Source of the DNA: Allium sativum
Taxonomy: Eukaryota > Streptophyta > Magnoliopsida > Asparagales > Amaryllidaceae
NCBI GenBank assembly: GCA_030737875.1
Contig: CM060909.1
Location: 28,913,659-28,977,658, forward strand
Direction: 5' to 3'
DNA length: 64,000 bases
Shown here: piece after piece, positions 22,996 through 35,600 of the stretch
Numbering within the stretch: position 1 is the first letter of the stretch
Layout of the letters: each line of letters starts with the position of its first letter
The notes under the pieces: generated by a model
The model's database searches: none
What the model saw: the letters and a program-made list of their open reading frames with translations, nothing else
Told to the model about the DNA's origin: nothing
Made by a program: the position numbers and the translations under genes

Positions 22996-24938
22996 TTTGG
23001 TATCAGAGCGAGGTTTACCAGACTGGGCAAAAGTTTTTAAAACCTTCTGAAAACTATTTGAAAATCGTTTATAAAGAAGCATTTTTCAAGAAAGTTTTCT
23101 TTTAAAAAGAAAAGGCTATTCCCCAAAGGCCATTAGCATTATCCTTGTTTCCTTGATTGAGTATCTTTTCCTTTCTTTTCTCCATCTATAGTCACAGTGG
23201 TTTGACTGCGACTAGTCTTTCTAGCTGCGTAAGTGTTTCCCGTACGATGGAGGTGGTTCTCGAGAGACCGTTGCAGAGTTATGCATGAAAGGATAGTAAG
23301 AACAAGGATAAAGGATACGAGCTCAGGGATAAGCAACATGTTGGTATGGCTGAGTCCAAAAAGGAGGGAGAAAGATGAACAATGAAACCCAAGGCAAGAG
23401 AGTACCTTTGGAATGGTGAAACGGGACGGATAGTTAAGTATCATGGAACAGGGACAAGATCATTTGAAGGGCAATAGTATGCTCTCCTTTCTAGGGTACC
23501 TCAGAAGGAGGGTAACGATCTTGTTAAAGGTTTAGTTTTTTTCTCTATCACCCCGTCGGGACTTTGTTTTGATCACCGCATCTTTTAAGTCCGCTTCGAT
23601 AGTTGAGTCTCTGCACCTTAGTACTAGCATAGTAGAGAATCCCATTTTTGTCTCAAGTCCTATTGGAAGATCGGTCCATTTATTCATGGCTTGTTTGGAT
23701 TTGAGAATGTCTATATCAAGTGTTGAGCTGGGAAATAATGCTTATGTTTATAAGTTGTGGATGGGTTCTAGGGATGAAGCGGTTATCCAGTAAGGGGTGC
23801 CACTCTCGGTTTTAGAAGGAGGGTAGTTAGACTCTTGGCTTGCTTTGGTAATACCCTCGAAGGCTCGTGTAACCTTTTGGGTTCTGTCATGGCTAGTTAC
23901 CTAGAATCCCAGGATGCAGTTGTTGGTAATCCGTTTGGATAGAATTCGCCGCTAAGGCGGATGGTTCGTTTCGACTATGTATGAGTTATGGGGATCACCC
24001 TAGTAAGGACTCTTGGCAATTTGGGTTGGCATCGGAAAACGAGATCCAGAATTCACTAGTGAATTTTGGAGAGCTGGCTTGAGTACGTAGATATGGTTGA
24101 GCCAAGTATACTAGGGAAAGGATAAGTGCAAGTGGAACGAGAGGCGACGAGGAAATGAGTTCCAACTCATGTTATGGAAACAGGAAGTAAGAAGCTGCGA
24201 AATCGTGAAGTAAAAAGGGGTGGTCAAGGCACGATGGAACTAAGCTCAAGGTAATGCGACGCAGGAGACTGAAGACTAAATACGTGCATGATATCTCTTT
24301 TGGGAATATATCCTCGACCCCTGTTTTCGGTTGAGCTTGCTTGTAGGCTATCTTTTATGATATCCTCTCGGTCCTGTTTCTGTTACAAACCCCGTAAGGA
24401 GTTTGTTTTGTTTATCTTCTCGATCTTATTTTTGGAAATCTTAGGTAGAACCCTATGGATGTAAACATGTATTTGAAACATGTTATGGTTGATATGGTTG
24501 CAAATGATTGCAAGTGGCTGCTCGTGGATGCGCGAATATACGTTAGATACTAGATTGACGCGATCACATTTCATGTTGCATATGCACGAGTATTTATACT
24601 TGTTTATGGATGAAATTGAATGTGTTACCATGTGGATGTTGCATATGGTTGAATGTTTGTGCACGCATATAGTGTATATGACTAGGACTATTTGCATACA
24701 TGATGGATTCATAGCACTAAACATATTTTTGCATTCAAAAGATTTTTCAGGCCTGATCACTAGCATTAGCTAAGGAACATGTACACACACATTTTGCATA
24801 TATTCATACAGCATTAGAAATCATCTAAGGACAATGGTTGCTTGTGGATGATGTTTTGAGTAGATGGATGATGGATGGTAGGATATGTTCTTCCTAACTT
24901 TGAGATTTCGGGGACGAAATCCTAAAAGGTGGGGAGAA
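22996..24938 (+). mobile_element. Interior of element C (1,943 bp)
   Basis: Starts with primer-binding site TGGTATCAGAGC (22998-23009) and ends with GGGGACGAAAT and polypurine tract AAAAGGTGGGGAGAA (24924-24938). No long ORF; a possible protease relic lies at 23542-23793. A 16-nt perfect palindrome (AATTCACTAGTGAATT) is at 24050-24065. It lacks the HP2 and palindromic-loop hairpins seen in A, B and F as far as I can read. Confidence 0.85.
23542..23793 (+). pseudogene. Possible aspartic-protease relic in C interior
   Basis: The frame reads ...FVLITASFKSASIVESL, then ENPIFVSSPIGRSV and CLDLRMSI. Plant Ty3/gypsy retropepsins have a D-[ST]-G-A-[ST]-H-S-F motif followed by a block ending in V-[ST]-[ST]-P-x-G. 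Here the spacing and the VSSPIG block fit, but the catalytic Asp-Ser/Thr-Gly is missing or rewritten and a stop follows at the end. Family resemblance is from memory; coincidence remains possible. Confidence 0.3.
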
Positions 24939-27900
24939 TGTAACAACTCGTATTTCGATAACATGTTAAAACGAGAATCAAGGCAGAGTTTAATTTTAAA
25001 TTCTGAATCAAGTAAAACGGGCTAGGCCATTGCGTTCGTCTCGGAAAAATACGCGAAATAGAGTCCGAGTTTTCGAGAATCGGAGTCCGTATGACCCGTT
25101 AAAGGCCCAAAGAAGATTTCTGGAAATTTGAATTTCGGAAACAGTTTTGAAAATCAGAAATGGGGCCAGGCGGGAATTTTCCCGCCAAAGCCCATGTCGA
25201 CAGGGGAGTCGACAGGGCTGTCGACACCCCTGGACCCCAAGTCGACAGGGCTGTCGACTTGGGTGTCGACTGGGTCCAAAAACACAGCTCCGTGTTTTGT
25301 GGCCTGGTGCACCTGGATGCAGTCTTGGTCTGGTCTGATGGGCCTGTGACGATTTCTGTGGTCTAGATTAATCCTAGATCTAATCCTAGGGCCTAAAACT
25401 ATCCTAATCTCTATAAAAAGACCCTAAACCTAACCTAAATCCCTAAAAATCAAACCTAGCAACTAAGTGCTGCCAAAATCTTCATTGATCATGGCCTCCA
25501 TCCCAAATCCCTTGAGCCTATGCATTCAAATCGGGTTCAAATCAAAAGATGCAAGCTTGCTACACCAAATCAAGGCCAAATCAACGTTGCTATGCGAGTT
25601 TCATGGCGGATCTTCGTCAAAGGAGCCACCTTTCTTTGCCAAAACGATTCATGCTCCTAGTCCTCTTGCCATGCTAAGTAAGTTCTAGCTACTTTTAGAT
25701 GGAAACGGTAGTTTTGATAATGACATGGGATAAAATGAGGCTAAACATGATTATGCGAACCTATATGAACCTTACCTTGCCTCTTGTGTTCATATTTATG
25801 ATCTTAGGCCATGTGAGTGAGTTGATCATGCCTCTCATGCTATGCATAACCTAGTTTAACTTGCAAGTTTGGATCTTTATGCATGAAATGCTAGCATGAA
25901 CCTTTAGGAACCATTTTACTTGTGAAACATTGGCTAAGACAAGATTTTGGGGCTTATGCATGTTTATGAACCCAAACCCCTTATGCTAACATGCAAGTTT
26001 GTGGCCAAATCCTTTATGAGATTATGCATGCCCGTGGCCAATCCCCTCTTGAAGTTGTGCATGTTTATGGACAAACCCCCTTTTTATAATATGCATGTTT
26101 GTGGCCAAATTACCTTATGACACTATGCATGTTTATGGCCAACCCCCTCATGATGTTATGTATGTGGAAGCCAAACCCTTTTTGGCATCATGCATGTTTT
26201 GAGAACAATATGTGACATAGTATTCTTACTATGTTGACTCGCTTTGCTTGCGTTGGGAAAACACGATTTTGGGTAGTTAGATAAACATGAACATGTCGCA
26301 AAATCTTAACTTGAATATGACATGTGTTTATACTTGAAAATATGACTTGATAGATAACATGGAAGATGACATGTAAGTATGCATAAAAACGTGAGCTTGG
26401 GAATTTACCTATTAAGTTAGGTCTACCCTTTGGGAATTTACCTATTAAGTTAGGTCTACCCAAATGCTCGAAAAACTTGTAACATGTTTTGGAAACATGA
26501 TGAACTTAGATAATATGAGTGTGGCCAACTCGAGGTTGGGTTGAGTTTGCAACGTAAAACTACCCGGAACCGACCGGCCTAACTAGTAGTTGCAAACAAT
26601 AGGACCCAATGTGAGAAGTTGGTCATGTCGTGCTTAAGACCCGAGGTTAGACTAGGTTGTGGTGTAAATCTACCCGGACCCGCCCGGCTTAACTAGTAAC
26701 CACAACAAGGTCTAATGTGAGAGGTTGAGGGTGCATTAATTAAATTAATGCCACATAATAGGGTTAAGTTAATTTGATTAATGAGGCTTAACCAAATATG
26801 ATATGGACAAATGGGTTAAGTAATTTGATTTGGCTAATGATACTTAACAAAACATGATAAGCTTGGGTAGGTTAAGTAACTTGATTTGCCTAATGACACT
26901 TGACCATTTTTATACGACTAGTGGACGGGATTAAGTTAACCAACACTTAATCAATCCAACACGATAACGTGATAAGGTTAAGTAAATTTCCTTAATGACA
27001 CTTAACCGTATAATACAGTTAATGGATGGGGTTAAGATTAGGCTTAACTGATCTAAACATGGTAATCGGATGGGGTTAAGTTAGCCTAGACTTAATTAAT
27101 CCCACTTGGTAATTTAATGGGGTTAAGTTAAACGCTTAACTAATTTAACACGATGATTTGATGAGGTTAAGTGACCTATACTTAACCAATCTAACTCGTT
27201 AATTTGATGAGGTTAAGTTAATCTATACTTAACCAATCTAACGTGAAAACAGGATAAGGCTAAGTCACGAATCACTTGAGTACGCTTGACCGATTTGACT
27301 CGGTAATTTGACAAGGTCAAGTTAATTTATATAATTAACCAATCTAAAATGATAATTAGACGAGGTTAAGTTATGGATTGCTTGATATACTTAGCCAACT
27401 TGACACATGGTTTGTAGGGTTAAGTCTTGGACTTGGATACTTAGCCAATTTTGACATGGTAGACGGGCTAAGTTATGAACTTAAGTAACACTTAACCCAT
27501 TAGATAAACCCTAATTCGGAGGATTAGGTAAATAACCATAGTTAACAAGGGTAATGGAAATAAGGCTAAGTGGTAAACCTTAGTTAAGGGAAACTAAGTA
27601 ATAATTCTTAGTCAAGGAAATCTGGATCACTTCTTAGATAGATGAGTAACCCGATACGGTAGGTCATCGTTTAAGTATACGCGTAGGAGCAGGCTATCTA
27701 ATTTAGATAAAGGCTCCAGCGAACTGGGTAACGAAGCAGCGGCTTCGGGGAACGTGAGGATATTCTTGGTATCCCTCTGTGAGGTCGCAGATGATCATCC
27801 TGGGCTCACAAGAGGTTGAGGTCTGCGGTAGAAGAACCAAGAATATGCCTTGGTTGCTATGCGAGCGACCTAAAGACTGGGGTGGATAGCAGTGAGTCGA

Positions 27901-29356
27901 CGGATACATAAGGTGCCCGAGATAGCAAGTTCGCCGATCATCTACCACCTTGAGTCAAGCGTGTACGTACGGAAAGGCAGGGAACACCCAACAGACCATA
28001 ATTGCTATCTAATTATGGGTGAGGTAGGCCGTAGGATGTGGGCTGGCCGGAGTGTAGTTCTCATGCAAGATTTTCTCTTGTGTTGCCTTTCGCTAGTTGA
28101 GGGAGGGGTCTCGTGGGACCATAGCCACGTGTAGAAAAGCAGACCTTAGTATCTGCATCGGCAGATAAATCTAAAGCTCCCGACCGAGTCCTGTATTTCT
28201 TGTTTTGCCCTGGGACAGGACTCGGATGGCACGATGTGATACATGTGCATACAGTTATAGAAAAACGATTCACGATGAATGCGTGGGAAAAAGGGCGCGG
28301 TTGAGGGTTAGCGTAATCCCTAGTGGCCTAGGTGGTTTAACCCAAACCGAAATACGAAAGCGTGCAATAGGTAAGCGTAATCCCTAGTGGTGCTAGGTGG
28401 CGTAAGTCCTAGTAGTTCAACGATGATTCATACGGAAGAGCCTAACTAGAACAAGGGTGACAGTCCAAACGATTTCAAGGATAATACGACATGAGGAAGC
28501 CCGTACGAGGTATGACAAAGGACTGAACTTATATGCATGGAAAGAAACATATGATTTGAGTAACCTATATATGCGATATTAGGTTGACATGGACCATTAC
28601 ACGGCTTTGAGCACGGGACGTTCATGGTTAACACATGACGCGGGTAGGGATACTAGTACGAGAGGTGCAGAGCAAATGTACATGTTAGGACTAGGAAGAA
28701 TATACAGGATAGATACCGTGGGATGTTAGACGGGGTAAATACCTTGGGATAATGTACTCGATAGAAATCTGACGATATGATACCTTGACTTATCATAACA
28801 CCGCAATTTATCATGACACCTTGGTTTACCTTGCCACAGTAGTTCAACCGGCTATCCTAGTTTATCTATCTTGTGGTTACCCTTATGTTTACTTTCAGTT
28901 TATGCATGTCATGTTACCTTTACCTGTTTTTATACTGGAAGTAGATAGGACTTACTCAGTCTTTTTGACTGACCCGTTTTGTTTCGCCTCTTTTCTTCCG
29001 TTCCCCCCCCCCCAGGTTACAGGGAGGAAACAATGCTGTTTAGTTCGGACTTCTTCTGCCTGAAGGTCATCATGGATGGCTTGGACTCCGCTTGGCCATG
29101 GCTACTTTACTGTTTTTACTTGGGGAATAATTTATGGAAAAGTTTTTATGCTTCTTTATTATTGCAAGACAGGTTTTGATGTACTCTGATGTAAAAGGCT
29201 TTAGACCTTATTTATTCATGTTATGAAAGTTTGATTTTACTTCCGCTAATTATATATGTTCTGTCTTGTGATATTTCTGTGCATGTTTACCAATAATGCC
29301 CCTCTAAAGCTAGTGCATTCCCTTGCGAGTGACCCTAGCGGAGGCGGGGTGTTACA
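24939..29356 (+). mobile_element. 3' LTR of C
   Basis: Same length as 18578-22995, offset 6,361. Differences noted include changes near 25201, 25222, 25614, 25827, 26350, 28042 and 28512. TATA at 25412-25419, donor 25678-25679, acceptor 29014-29015. Confidence 0.95.
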
Positions 29357-29390
29357 AGAAGAAAATATATATTGAAAATAAATTGGTTCT

Positions 29391-29660
29391 TTTATTTGCA
29401 TTCACTAATGCAAGTATACATTAAAAATAAAATTTGACCTTCTATTTGCATTCACAAATGTAAATATTCATTTAAAATAAAGTGTGTTCTTTTATTTACA
29501 TTCACTAATGCAAATATTCACTAAAACCAGAATTTGTTCTTTTATTTGTATTCACAAATGCAAATTTATATTGAAAATAGAATTTGTTCTTTTATTTGCA
29601 TTCACTAGTGCAAATATGCATTAAAAGTAGAATTTGTTTTTTCATTTGCCATTCTAGTTG
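29391..29660 (+). repeat. 50-bp tandem repeat in B 5' LTR
   Basis: TTTATTTGCATTCA recurs at 29391, 29441, 29491, 29541, 29591 and (degenerate) 29641, an exact 50-bp step. Same array in the 3' LTR at 42990-43255. Confidence 0.9.
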
Positions 29661-30099
29661 TGTCAAAGTTAGATTACAATAAAAAGGTTCATTTTTTTTT
29701 ATGGTTTACACTAAGCCATAGTTTTGGCAAAAATTAGAATATCAATAACATGATCATTATATTGTTTATATTAACATATGGTTCGTTTGAAATTAGTTTA
29801 ACAAAAGTATTCATTTGATTGGTTGTATCAGACATGGTTTTGTCAAAATTTAGTTATTAAAATAATAACATACATTCTTGTCACTTTAAGGGAATGAATT
29901 GAAAATGTTCATTTTAGCCATTATAAATGAGTGAATTGGAAAGGTACATTTCTGGTCATTACTAAAGAATGAACAGCTAAACATTCTTTTTTTTTATTAA
30001 AGTAGAAGCAGACAAAAAATACTCATTTTGGTCAAAATTAAAAAAATGAAACAAAATATAGCATCTTTATGTTATATTAGATTTGAAACTCCAAATATA

Positions 30100-30200
30100 C
30101 ACTTTTGTCAATTTACATTAGTTATTATAAAATAATCACTTTTGTCAATTTACATTAGTTATTACAAAATAATCACTTTTGTCAATTTACATTAGTTGAA
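30100..30200 (+). repeat. 37-bp tandem repeat, three copies, B 5' LTR
   Basis: CACTTTTGTCAATTTAC starts at 30100, 30137 and 30174. The 3' LTR has four copies. Confidence 0.9.
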
Positions 30201-31594
30201 ACCGATTATTCACTTTGGTTAATTTATACTAGTTGAAAACCAATTTTTCACTTTTGTCAATCTACACTAGTGAAACAAAATATGATTTAAAGAGCTACAT
30301 TTTGTTTGCAATTTTAGATGCAAACAAATATTACATTTTTATTTTGTATTTTAGTTAGAAATAGAAATATACATTTTTGTTTGCAAATTTTGTTGCAAAC
30401 AAACATTTAATAAAGATTATATATTCTTTTATTTGCATATTTAGATGCAATTAAACATCGTAGTTAAAAGGTTATATTTTTATTTGCATATTTAGATGCC
30501 AATAAACATCATAGTTAAAAGATTATATTTTTATTTGCATATTTAGAGGCAAATAAACACCATAGGAAAAAGATGCATTTTGTTTGCAACTCTAGATGTG
30601 AACAAAACTTTAAATTTAAAAGTTATCCTTTTTATTTGCAATCCTTGTTGCAAATAAAACTAGAAATAAAAAGGTTACATCCCTCGATGTAAATAAACAT
30701 AAAAAGTTGAATCTTTATTTGGATTCTCTTTTGAAAATAAAGCATGAAATAAGAAGTTATATTTTTATTTGAATTCTCTATTGCAAATAAAACATGAAAT
30801 CAAAAAGTATATTTTTATCAACGCTTTAGTTGTTATAAAAATGATAAGGTTAAATAATTACATTTTTAATGTAATATAAAGATTTTATTTTATACAATGT
30901 AAAAAGAATATCATTTTTATGTAAAATGAAAAGATCATACTCCATTGTAGGTGAGTCAACATCAGAATTCACATTTTTAATGAAAATGAATAAGTAGAAA
31001 GGATTCATTGTTTTGATAAATTATGTCAACACGAGAACTTATGTCCTCTTTATTTATATATAAGTAATGATTCATCCCTATATATGTTTATGATACTGAA
31101 ATGTTACACCTCCATTTTCAAGTTACCCGACTTGTCTATGTGATTGGGACGATAATTTTCACACATCGCCCAAGTGCACGAATAATTTATTATTTGGTTG
31201 ATGGATGAAACCCCACACAGGTATTGGGATGATATTGGATACACACTAATCCCAATATTTAGTTATTTGTCAATCGATGGATTGAAAGTCTGTGATGAGC
31301 GTTAGTTTTTACTTTAATGCTCACACAGTTATAAATTCCACTCTAGTCATCATTTGGATGTTTAATAATTATTTATCATGATTGTTGATAACATGCTTTA
31401 TATGGTTGTTGATTGAGTCACATTCCAATAAAGAATATTTTATAAAATATCTTAGGAAAAGAATATGTTTTAGAAAAATATATTTTTATTGAAACGAACT
31501 AGTCATTAACTAGAATAAATCATTAAATTTAGATTTAATGAAGTTTTCCAATTTGCTAATATTTAATTGAAATTAAATTAAATAAATTGGATTT

Positions 31595-32096
31595 GGGTTT
31601 GTCGTGAATAGTGTCTTAAATAACACTGTTCTTAAACCCCGTATGAAAAGAATAATCTTTTAATTTAGATTATTAAAGTTTTCAGTTATATTTTATAATT
31701 GAAATAAGATGAAATGTGAGTTGGGTTTATTGTTAACTATGTTTTTAAGCGACATGTGTTTTTTAACCCAACCGACAGCAAAAATATGATTTGGATTTTA
31801 TAAATCTTTATTTAAGATTTAAATGGGAATTTTCCAAAAGCCAAATTTTCCAATTTAATATATTAAATTGGAGTTGAATGGAATTCGAATTAATAATAAC
31901 CGAGATAAGCTTCTGTAAAAGAAAACTGACACTACATATGGAATTTAAAAAGGCTTTGCTATTATTCCATTTATATTATTGGTCAGATACAGGAATTTAT
32001 ATCGAATATATATTGAGTTGATTTCTGTGAAAATTCCATATTTAATGAAAGACGATTTTGGGTTTATCGTGAACGGTGTTTTAAAATGACACTAGT
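31595..32096 (+). repeat. Dyad motif array, B 5' LTR (third unit split by D)
   Basis: Units at 31595-31639, 31721-31771 and 32060-32096 + 38306-38315. Each opens GGGTTT and closes AACCC, with inner arms GTGT/ACAC (ATGT/ACAT in unit 2) about 10 nt apart. D entered the third unit at CTAGT. Confidence 0.7.
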
Positions 32097-32441
32097 TGTA
32101 ACGACCCGGGAAAAAGCGACCTTGGTTATCCGATATATAACACATATCGAACAATCAAAAGTCGAAATTACCGGATAGTCCAAGAAAGAAATTAGAGGGT
32201 GAGGATAGATAAGTTAGAAAATTAGAACAGAAGAAGAAGAAGAACACAACAACATCAGAGTAACACGAATCTCACAGCGGAACGAATAAAAAATAATAGA
32301 CAACATATCTTGAAATCAAAGTAGTATATGTATATCATACCATTATCAGAGTACAACACTTTCATCACAGCGGAATAATCAATAGCTAGAAAAATATTGA
32401 AGCCTCCTGCTCCAAGCTCTTCAAGCATACCTGTAAATTCT

Positions 32442-32541
32442 GACTACTTGACTGTCCGTACAAATTTAGGCACCCAAGAGTTTAGGGAAAACAAAACAAA
32501 ATAAACTCTGGGTCAGTCATGGGACTGGTGTGAGTAAACTC
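32442..32541 (-). other. Acceptor-proximal conserved block, solo LTR D
   Basis: Minus strand: TTACTCACACC, hairpin CAGTC-CCAT-GACTG (32527-32514), CTAAACTCTTGGGTGCC, then GAATTTACAG acceptor-like site (32432-32431). Confidence 0.7.
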
Positions 32542-33297
32542 AAATCATTTGGTTTAACTTTCAAAATCCTTCCGAAAGAAAAGATAATCGTAAGACCAAT
32601 CCACACATAAACACGGACGGTTTTTACCTTACGATAACCCAAAACACTTTGGAAATCATATATTATCTGATATTATAATAATGTCTAATCACAAGTAATT
32701 AAAATATAGTAGAACGCTTGCATCTCACGCTCTACATATATAGTATACAAATCAAACTCGCGGGCACTTATTGGAAATTGGATTCCGACTTTGACAAGGT
32801 ATGGGACCACCTGCCGATAGTGTGTCTCTAGAGGCGAATACACTGGGTTCAACAAAAACATCTTGCAACCCGGCCCTCACATGACCGACCACTCATTTCG
32901 CTTGAGTGTATCGAATGTATATCACCAACGGTTGGGATCAGCAACCGTCTCCCGAATGGGGCAGCATCGATAGATTTAAGAAGCAATTGGAATTTCTCTA
33001 GATAGGTGATCATACATCCTAATGGGTGCGACCCACATAGCCATGCTGCCTGCCCGATTTTTGTCATTTCCCGGTTGATGAGGCTAGAGGTCATAACGTA
33101 TCTTTTGACGGATCACACCTCCATTACTTTGAATGCCACATCGTCATACCCGCCAAATCACAAATTGATTTCACCAAAAATACCACGGGTATACAGCTAA
33201 GAGAAACGAATTCCTCCGCCACCAAACGTAAGTACGTTTGAAGAGATCAACTTACGCGATCCTTTGAATATACTCTGTCAGACATTCGTCCATTCAC

Positions 33298-33320
33298 GTT
33301 TGTCCTGGGACTGGACAAAC
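33298..33320 (-). other. Hairpin with TGGGACT loop, solo LTR D
   Basis: Perfect 8-bp arms GTTTGTCC and GGACAAAC around TGGGACT (plus-strand reading). The A copies conserve the loop and vary the arms. Confidence 0.5.
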
Positions 33321-34179
33321 CGAAGGCACTATTCTGTAAATAGGATAGCCCTTGCATAACCCCCTCTTCAATATATTCAGCATACTTGATTCGCAATGCT
33401 TATGCCAATACGGAGTGGTTCTCTGGATAATAATCCAACCGGTCTCTCAATATTAACAACGTAAAATGGTCAAAAACTTTGATAGTCGGTGATTTAACTA
33501 TCAAATGAAAACATGTCTGTGTGCAAACAACGATATTATTTCCAGATGGAAATTCTATCGATCAATCATCATCAAATTATCATAAATTTACCCTTTTCCT
33601 TATTCTTGTTTTCCTATATTTCTTATTTACTATATTTAGAAAATATACGTTATTAACAATGGAAAACAATTCCATTTCTCATTTTCTATATTCAGAAAAC
33701 ATTTCTGATTTTTCATTTGAAAGACATTTCCAAATCTCCTTCATTGGGTTTAAACTGATGTTTGAATAAACATCGCTATGCCAACACCAACCATTTCGCT
33801 CATTAACTAAATTCACTTAACCACTTTCACTCTCGAACCTTATCCACTTCTTAGTTAAAACGAAGTCAATCAAGTTGGGGTATAATTACCTCTTAGACCT
33901 TAACTGAACAACATTTCTAACTTCGAAATAGACAGAGTTCAAACTTCACTCTTTAAGAAACTTCCTTGCGAACTCTCGGATTCTATTTATGAATCCACTT
34001 CCTTTACTGAATCATTTGATTATAACTATAAATGTTATAATTCCATGCTTTCAAAATATGTTAACTTAAATATATTTCCATATCTTAATTTGGATAAATA
34101 AACAACCAACTACTTTATTAACAGATAATTAAAACTTGATTTGAAATGGAAAGTAAACATTACTTCCCTTGATTCGATA

Positions 34180-35600
34180 TAATCGAATTTCCATGTATGA
34201 TTCGCTCTCGAATAATCACTATCCGATAATTCTCTTTCGAATAAACTATATTCGATTCCCCTATTCGAATAACTAATATTCGATAATCCTTTTCTTCGAA
34301 TAACTAATATTCGAAAAATCTCACTTCGAATAAACCATATTCGATAATTCTCTCCTTCGAATAACTATATTCGATTTAACACACTTCGAACGAACTATAT
34401 TCGATTACTCTTCTCGAATAAACTATATTCGATAACTCTACTTCGAATAGGTGATATTCGATTAATTCCCTTTTTGACTAACCCTACTTAATTTACTAAT
34501 ACTCGACTAACTCGACTTAATTAACTTCTATTGATTAATTACTATTTGATTTAACACCATTTGCTTGACTCTAGATCGCAGCGATCACAATGGTTACGCC
34601 TGATTCCCCCAGGAAACATCCGACCGCCGTAGGCTATCTGCAGCCCTGCGTATTACGCTAGCAGTCGTGCTAAATGGAAATTCATCCTCAAATAACTTTG
34701 TCTATTTTTAACTCTATCTCGAATAATTAGATTCGATCAATTCTAATTGAATAATTAATATTCAATTAACCCTTTTTCGATTACTATATTTGAATAACTC
34801 TAGTTCGATTTGACTCAAAATGATTAACTCTAACTGATTAACTCTAACTGGTTAATTCTAACTGAATAACTCTAAGTGGATAACTCTAACTGAATAACTC
34901 TAACTGGTTAACTCTAACTAACTAACTCTAACTGTTTAACTTTACGGTTTAACTCTGACAGTTTAACTTCAACGGTTTAACTCTAACAGTTTAACTCCAA
35001 CTGTTTAACTCTAACAGTTTAACTCCAACTGTTTAACTCTAACAGTTTAACTCTAACAGTTTAACTACAACTGTTTAACTCTAGTTGATTAACTCTTTTG
35101 AATTAATCCCTTTGACTTTTCTCTTTTGAATAATTCCTTTGAATTACTTCCCTTGAATAGATTCTTTTTCTATTCGTTTACTCAACAAATAACTATTCTC
35201 TTTTCGCTTCTATTTATTTAACCAATAAATATTCTCTTTAACTTTTCTATTTATTCAACAAATAAATATTTCTTTTAACTTTTCTATTTATTTAACAAAT
35301 AAGTACTTCTGTCAACTTTTCTTTATTCCCTACATGAATATTCCCTTTTCAATTCCATTTGTAAATACTTTTACGAATGTTTCCCTTTTTATTTCTATTT
35401 GTAATCGTTTCACAAATATTTCCCTTCTATTTGATTTCACCAATATTTTCCCTTCTATTTGATTTCAACAATATTTTCCCTTCTATTTGATTTCAACAAT
35501 ATTTTCCCTTCTATTTGATTTTAAACAAATATTTCCTTTGTAATCTATTTGTTTTCCAAACAAACATTTCCTTTTTATTCTATTTGCAAATAGTTTGCAA
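34180..35600. repeat. Simple-repeat fields in D
   Basis: Three kinds: TTCGAATAACTATATTCGAT-type units (34180-34460); a 14-bp array of GTTTAACTCTAACA / GTTTAACTCCAACT (34825-35090, about 18 units, alternating C/A variants in the middle); and a 28-bp array CCCTTCTATTTGATTTC... (35400-35530). Confidence 0.85.

Larger units (their letters stand above)
18578..29356 (+). mobile_element. Element C: complete LTR retrotransposon with 4,418-bp LTRs
   Basis: Flanked by AGAAG duplications (18573-18577, 29357-29361) in the B 5' LTR. LTRs 18578-22995 and 24939-29356 are the same length, and I counted about 20 single-base differences by eye, so this is a recent insertion. Interior 22996-24938 (1,943 bp) has a primer-binding site and polypurine tract but no intact gag or pol. 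Termini TGTAACAACTCG...GGTGTTACA. Same broad group as A, B and F but a distinct family. Confidence 0.95.
29362..32096 (+). mobile_element. 5' LTR of B, second piece
   Basis: Follows the AGAAG duplication of C and continues to CTAGT (32092-32096) where D is inserted. Holds the 50-bp and 37-bp tandem arrays, then many short T-rich/A-rich blocks built around ATTTGCA...TGCAAAT pairs, and the first two and a half dyad motifs. Confidence 0.9.

Noticed and set aside
24050..24065. 16-nt palindrome AATTCACTAGTGAATT as vector contamination or a kissing loop in C
   Set aside because: It resembles a cloning-vector polylinker, but flanks do not continue as vector. As RNA its hairpin would lack a proper loop, and only one interior of C is available, so no support either way.
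18578..29356. C1/C2 and F1/F2 near-identical blocks as assembly duplications or segmental duplications
   Set aside because: Each pair flanks a primer-binding site and a polypurine tract and is bounded by a 5-bp target duplication, as expected for LTRs; the copies also differ by scattered substitutions.
29391..29660. Regular 50-bp repeats as a CRISPR array
   Set aside because: No unique spacers between repeats, a eukaryotic context and the same array in the sister LTR; it is a tandem repeat.
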